A stretch of DNA of 64,000 bases from Closterium sp. NIES-65. Lineage: Eukaryota > Streptophyta > Zygnematophyceae > Desmidiales > Closteriaceae. Below are positions 58,567-64,000 of the stretch, in pieces (position 1 is the stretch's first letter; each line of letters starts with the position of its first letter). The stretch lies in the NCBI GenBank assembly GCA_948144175.1, contig CANXME010002067.1, positions 1,240,001 to 1,304,000 of the forward strand, in the 5' to 3' direction. Made by a program: the position numbers and the translations under genes. Under the pieces are notes generated by a model that saw only the letters and a program-made list of their open reading frames with translations, was not told where the DNA came from and ran no database searches.

Positions 58567-61500
58567 TCAAGAAGTGAGTAAGTGCGGCAAGACAGGTACA
58601 AGACCAAGCTGAGTACAGAAGCGCTGATGATCACAAGGCGCAAGTGCCTTAGTGAAGATATCAGCAGTGTTGGCCTCAGAGGCCACGTACGCAAGTCGCA
58701 ACTGACCACGCTGCTGTAGCTCACGAGCAAGAAAGTAGCAGAGAGCAATGTGCTTCGTTCTGTGCTCTAGGCGCTTCTCCCGACACAAGGCCAGCATGGC
58801 CTTGTTGTCTACGTACAGCACTGGAGGAGAACGAGGCGGCTCTCCGAGTTCAGTCAGCAGGTAGGTGAGCCAGCGAAGCTCCTGAGCAGCCATGGCTCCG
58901 GCGTAGATCTCAGCCTCACAACTGGAGCCGAGAAAAGAAGACGAGCGAGTAGCCCGCCACGAAACAGAGCCGGAACCAAGGCTGAAGGTGTAACCCTGTG
59001 ACAACCGCTGTGTAGCCTGGTCGTCAGCCCAAGAAGCGTCTGCGTGCCCAGTGAGGACCACTTGACTGCGCCCTCCAAGCACTAGCCCCATGCCCGACGT
59101 ACTGCACAAGTAGCGCAACACCCTCTTTGCTGCAGCCATGTGCTTTGGTCTGTGTCTCCCAGGAGCAACATAGCGTGCAAGAATGCTAAGAGGGTATGCA
59201 AGGTCAGGTCGTGTGCAGGTCATCAGGTACATGAGGCAGCCAACAAGCTCTAGGTACGGGCCACTCGACTCTACGGACTCATCCGAAGGCAGAGCTGAGA
59301 GCGAGTGGCGAGTAGGCAGAGGAGTGGCCTGAGGCGAGGAGTACGTGAAGCCGAAGCGCTGAAGGACCTGCTGCACCATGTGTGACTGAGTCAGGGTAAT
59401 GGTGCGGCGTGCTCTGTCCCGGGTGATCTGCAAGCCAAGGTAGCTGCGCAGTTCACCCAGGTCTGTGCACGTGTGTCTCTTCTGCAGCTCGGACTTCACG
59501 TGGGCGAGTCCAGCAGTGTCAGCAGTGGCAAAGACCAAGTCGTCGACGTACATGAGGATGTAGAACGGCGGCAGAGAGGTGTCGGTGCGCAAAAACAGCG
59601 ACGGGTCAGCAGTATAGGGAGCAAACCCAAGAGCCGCAAGAGTAGTCCTGAGTGTGTCGTGCCACTCGTGCGGTGCCTGGCGGAGACCGTAGACTGGCCG
59701 TCGGAGGCTCCACTGGGTGCCAGGAGGGAAAGTCCCAGTGAAGCCAGGTGGACGGCGCAGCCAGATCTCCTCGTGCAGGCTACTCTGCAAGAAAGCAGTG
59801 CTGAAGTCAAGGGAGTGAAGCTCGTAGTCACGGTGAGCGGCTATGTGTAGCAGCACCCGAAGAGTGGTCATCTTCGGGGTGGGAGAGAAGGTCTGAAAGT
59901 CAACTCCCTGCCGCTGACTGAAGCCACGAGCCACGTACCGCGCCTTGAAGACAGGTGGAGAGCCTGGCGGCCGCTTCACCCTGAAGATCCACATGCCACT
60001 GACGATGTTCGCCCCAGGAGGGGGAACTGCATCAACGTAGGTGCCTGTGGACTTCCAGGAAGCCATCTCTGCATCCATAGCTGCCTGCCACTGAGAGGAG
60101 TAGGGACCCTCTACGGCCTCCGCGTAAGAGCGCGGAGTCGGGATGTCAAGTGCATCCGGGTCTCCCTCAGGGGTAAGCAGTACAGACACGAGATGAGGTG
60201 AAGCAGCAGCTAGACACTGGAACTCCTCGTGCCTGTCCTCAAGGACGTCCGTGCCAAGAGCACACTCACCCCCGACGGACGGAGGACAGACAGACGCAGA
60301 CTCAGCAACAAGACTAGCAGCGTAGTCTAGACGACAGCGCGCAGCAAAGTCGACGAGCTCAGCAACAAGAGCAGACGCAGCAGTGGACTCAAAGGAGGGG
60401 TCAGTGACGACAGTAGCAAGGAGACGCGTGACAGTAGGACTGGCAGCACGAAGAGAGTCTGACTCCGGATCGGCAAGTGCAGGAAGAGAGGACTCAGGAG
60501 GAGAAGGCAAAGGGGCACGCAGAGGAGCAGTGGACGGACGCAGAGACATCTGGTGCGTGCCAGGGACAGGAGGAGGACGCTGACGCGAACCGCGACCATT
60601 AGTGCGAGCAGCACGAACTGGCGACGTAGGACGAGACGCAGGCTCACGACGCTCAGCAAGACCTCCAGTAGGACCAGTGTAGGGAGAAGGAGCAGGCAGT
60701 GGGGAGGCCGGCGGAAGCTGGGACTGGGAGTGGACAGGCGGTGGACACTCTAAGGGAGGAGGAAGACCAAGAACCTGCTGAAGGAGCGAAACGAAGTACG
60801 ACCGAGGCCGCGCGGCGACTCCAGACACAGCAGGGACAGCACCAGCGCCAACACCACCGCCAGCTGCAGGACCTCCAGCACGACCAGCAGCACCCGCAGC
60901 AGGACCAGAGCCAGCAGCACCTCCAGCAGCACCAGCAGCACCCCCAGCAGAATCGTCTCTAGGACTGACAGCAGTAGCCTCAGCGCCAACACCCTCAGCA
61001 GCTCCAGCTCCAGGCGAACCCGCAGGCCCAGCAACTCCACTACTCGCGGCACGAGCACCTCCGGGACCGGCGGCACTAGCACCCTCAGCAGCCGGAGAAG
61101 CTCCAGCAGTACGCCTCCAGCGCCGGGCAAACCACTCACGCAGCTCCAGTGGAGAGAGTGGCTCCCGCCGAGACGAAGCACCCGGAGAACCTCCAGGCCC
61201 AGCACCGCCAGACGCCAGACAAGCAGGCCCAGCGGCGGCCGGCTCCGCACCCCCAGGCTCAGCAGCTCCAGACGTGGCACCCCCACGCTCAGCACCTCCA
61301 GACGTAGGACCTCCAGGCTCAGCACCCCCAGGCGTAGCACCCCTAGGCTCAGCACCCCCAGGCGTAGCACCCCCAGGCTCAGCACCCCCAGGCGCACCAC
61401 CCCCAAGCTCAGCACCCCCAGCAGTACCACCCGAAGGCCCAGCACCCCCAGGCATAGTACCCACCCACGCAGCACCCCCAGAGTCAGCACCCCCAGGCTC

Positions 61501-64000
61501 AGCACCCACAGCAGCACCAGAGTCACCAGTAACCTCGACCGGCTCGACCGCGTCTACCTGGGACACACCTGAAGGGGCAGGACCCTGAAGGGGGAGGGGG
61601 TCTACCGGGGGGGGACCTGGCACAAGGAAGAGCGGTGGCGGGGGGAGGGAAGGAGTGAGGTAGGGGAAGAGGCGGTAGTAGGGGACCGACTCGTCAAACG
61701 TGACGTCTTGAGAGGACAGAACACGTCGAGAGGTGGGGTGGTAGAACTGCCACCCTGGCGCGTCAGGGGGGAAGCCAAGGAAGACACAAGGAGCAGCACG
61801 ATGGGACAGCTTGTCCGTAGACAAGTCGCGGACAAACGCTCGAGATCCCCAGACACGGAACGCAGACGCATCGCCTACCTTCCCCGTCCACAGCAAAGCT
61901 GGGGAGGTTTCCGGCCTGGAGACCCTGGGGTGAAGGTTGATCTGATGCGCCGCGTACCAAACCGCAAACGGCCACAGAAAATGGGGGGCAGCCGCATGCA
62001 TCATGGACGTACGAGCGACGTCCATGACCATGCCAATGCGGCGCTCAGCAATCCCATTTTGCTGTGGAGATTCCGGAAGCGTAAAGGTCTGGCGGATGCC
62101 TCGCGCACGGCAGTAGGCTCGCAGAAGGCCAGAGGAGAACTCTCCGCCTCTGTCAGAGTGCAGACGCAGAACAGGAAAGTCCGAGCCAAAGCTCCTCCTG
62201 AGTTGGAGACGAGCTGCGCGGATCCAGTCGATCAACACCTCAGTGACATCGCTCTTGCTGCGCAAGGGGAAGACTGTGGTGTAACGCGAGTAGTCGTCAA
62301 CCACCAGCAGAAAATAGCGCTCGTGACCCTGTCCACGGACGCGGGCCGGGCCCCACACGTCCATGTGAAGCGTCTGCAGCGGGGCCTTTGTCGGGGGAAA
62401 CGGAGAGGAGTGAGGAGCAGCCCGTAGCCGCCCCTCGACACAGGGGACACAGGAAGGACCAAGCCCCGAAGGAAGGGGAGGGAGGGACCGGGGAAGACCA
62501 GAGACAAGGACACGGGAAGCCATGCCTCGGAGATGAGGCAGGGAGGGGTGACCAAGACGGTGGTGCCACAAGAGAGTCTCGTGAGACAGGAGGCGACACG
62601 AGCAGGGGGCAGACTCAGGACCAGACCTGGACGCTGCAGCAAACACCTGACCAGACGCAGCTACATGACCAGACGCAGGGACAGGAGGAGACTCAGTGGT
62701 CAGGGTGTAGAGGCTCGACCCCGGCCGACGCGTAAACGTGGCCAGGTGCCGGCCTGTGCGAGCGTCCGAGTAGTGGGTCACCCGCTGACTCGCAGGAGTA
62801 AACTGGTGAGCCCCCGCATCCTGCAGGTCAGCACCACTCACCAAGTTCGTAGAGAACGAGGGGAGGTAAAGACCAGACAAGGTGCTAGAGGGGGCAGCCG
62901 GACACGGGAGGACAGTGGAGAAGTGAGAGAGGACAGGACCCCCAGAGGGGTCTGCCAGGGAGACTGCAACCGGCCGACCAAGCGGCGTGAGTGTGGTGCG
63001 GTCTCGAAAGAAGGAGCAAGAAGCCCCTGAGTCAAGTGTGAAGGTGAGGGAGGCCGAAGCCGACGCGGTACCTGAGAGCGCAGACTCACCAGTACCTGAG
63101 GACGCAGACGCACTAGCACCTAGAGCAACAGCCGCATTAGCACCTAGAGCAGCCGCCTCACCAGCACCTAGAGCAGCAGTCTCAATGCCCGGATCGGGCG
63201 GGAAACACCGGTAACAGTCACCCTCGTCACTATAAGTCACAGCATACATGGCAGCAAGAATAGCATCAAAGTCAAGATCAAAGATAGCTACACCTGCCCT
63301 AGACAGCTCTCCCCAGCGGGGGATCTCAGCGGCCTCCGGGAACTGGTGACGCCAAGCGTCCGTCAGGCGGCCAAAGCAGCGCTGGGTGGAGTGGGCACCC
63401 CCACACTGCTCACCCGCGCGGCCGCCGGTGCGAAGGACGTAGGTGCACGGACCAAAACCCCCACCACACTGACGCGCAGCGTACCACTCACGGAGCTGCT
63501 GAGGGGGGGGGATGTCCCGAGAACGCTGCTGCTGCTGCTGCTGCTGCTGGCGCTGACCACCACCGGAGCCGCTCCGCTGCGAAGCGCCACCCCGACCAGC
63601 TCCACCTCCTCCACCACCGCCTCCTCCACCTCCGCCACCACCGCCGCCTCTGCTCCCACCGCTACCGCCTCCGCCGCCTCCGCCTCCACTGCTGCCACCG
63701 ACACCTCCACCCCCGCCACCACTCCCACCGCCACCCCCACTCCCTCCGCCGCCTCCACCGCCACCTCCGCCACCCCCGCTAGCTCCACCCGCGCCCTTGC
63801 CCCCTTTGCCCTTGCCAGAGCGGCGTCTCCCGCTAGGGGCAGACGCCGCACCGACCGACTCAAGACCAACAAGGTCGCCGCAGCAGCAGAGGCGACAGAG
63901 GGCAAAAGGGGGGAAGGGGAACACCCCTCAAAGATGGGGGTGCGAGGGTCACCACGAGAGGCTCCTACAGCGACTATGCTCTTCTCCGCTGCTAGGAGGG
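58567..64000 (-). CDS. Copia-4 Gag-Pol polyprotein, N-terminus beyond the window
   Basis: Open from 63924 to the stop at 58567 (1785 residues). Upstream of about 63877 the Gag frame is offset by a one-base deletion in GCTGCTGC-GGCGAC relative to copia-3. Contains the Gly-rich region (63480-63790), Cys/His motif, intact protease DSGAS (FTLDSGASCSFFRD), finger, complete DDE integrase, linker with GGAEPGGA repeats, RT with YVDDLVFATAD and RNase H ending FTKALAPC. One codon is missing in RT (VDFQTF where others have VDYFQTF). Of the four copies this pol has the fewest visible defects and could be a helper if the gag shift is real but tolerated or is an error. Confidence 0.9.

Larger units (their letters stand above)
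50746..64000 (-). mobile_element. Ty1/copia element copia-4, split by copia-3 and cut by the window end
   Basis: Its 3' LTR is 50746-50866 (121 bp), followed by 3' UTR to 50950. The rest continues at 58439 beyond the copia-3 insertion. Joining 50950 to 58439 recreates the family 3' UTR (GGTGGAACACAAAGTCACCAC). The 5' LTR lies beyond 64000. Its pol is nearly intact. Left flank GTAGG (50741-50745) is the expected target duplication. Confidence 0.9.

Overview
This window looks like nuclear DNA from a GC-rich streptophyte (charophyte-grade) alga. The evidence is spliced host genes with plant-like members (an organellar YebC/TACO1 protein, a TMEM234-like membrane protein), plant-type Ty1/copia elements with initiator-Met-tRNA-like primer sites, and a Ty3/gypsy element carrying a cytosine-5 DNA methyltransferase, an arrangement reported for a charophyte alga. 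A zygnematophyte such as Closterium would fit, but the genus is only a guess. No bacterial operons, rRNA or CRISPR are present.

Region 1 (1-14390): one minus-strand gene for a YebC/TACO1 protein can be reconstructed as seven exons (13685-13140, 10566-10505, 8218-8062, 7744-7602, 5048-4893, 3172-3049, 1949-1860). All phases agree and give 425 codons plus stop. Every internal exon is surrounded by decayed partial copies of itself. Large minisatellites fill the introns, and two of them consist of an exon end plus its 5' splice site. Small perfect palindromes of the form CTTTTGAG-N4-CTCAAAAG lie at junctions between direct duplications.

Region 2 (14391-22063): a gypsy element in the order Gag, protease, DNA methyltransferase, RT, RNase H, integrase. 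Its ends have an A1-internal-B1-A2-B2 repeat layout flanked by GTGC. A 375-bp TRIM with its own 5-bp target duplication (CCGAG) sits in gag.

Region 3 (22064-30450): tandem repeats, a plus-strand array of carboxyltransferase (PCCB-type) exon fragments, and a two-exon TMEM234-like gene (28772-28530, 25531-25319, minus) whose intron again holds many decayed copies of exon 2.

Region 4 (31500-41412): a 5'-truncated LINE with a 27-A tail, split by copia-1 (33324-40551, identical LTRs, target duplication GCACC).

Region 5 (42144-64000): copia-2 (a rearranged, RT-less derivative), a solo LTR, a short non-autonomous plus-strand relative, and copia-4, which runs off the window and is split by copia-3. 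All belong to one family with very short LTRs (121-137 bp). Of the four large copies only copia-3 and copia-4 keep a nearly complete pol, and both have gag frameshifts. Copia-1 and copia-2 are clearly defective yet have identical LTRs, which suggests mobilisation in trans.
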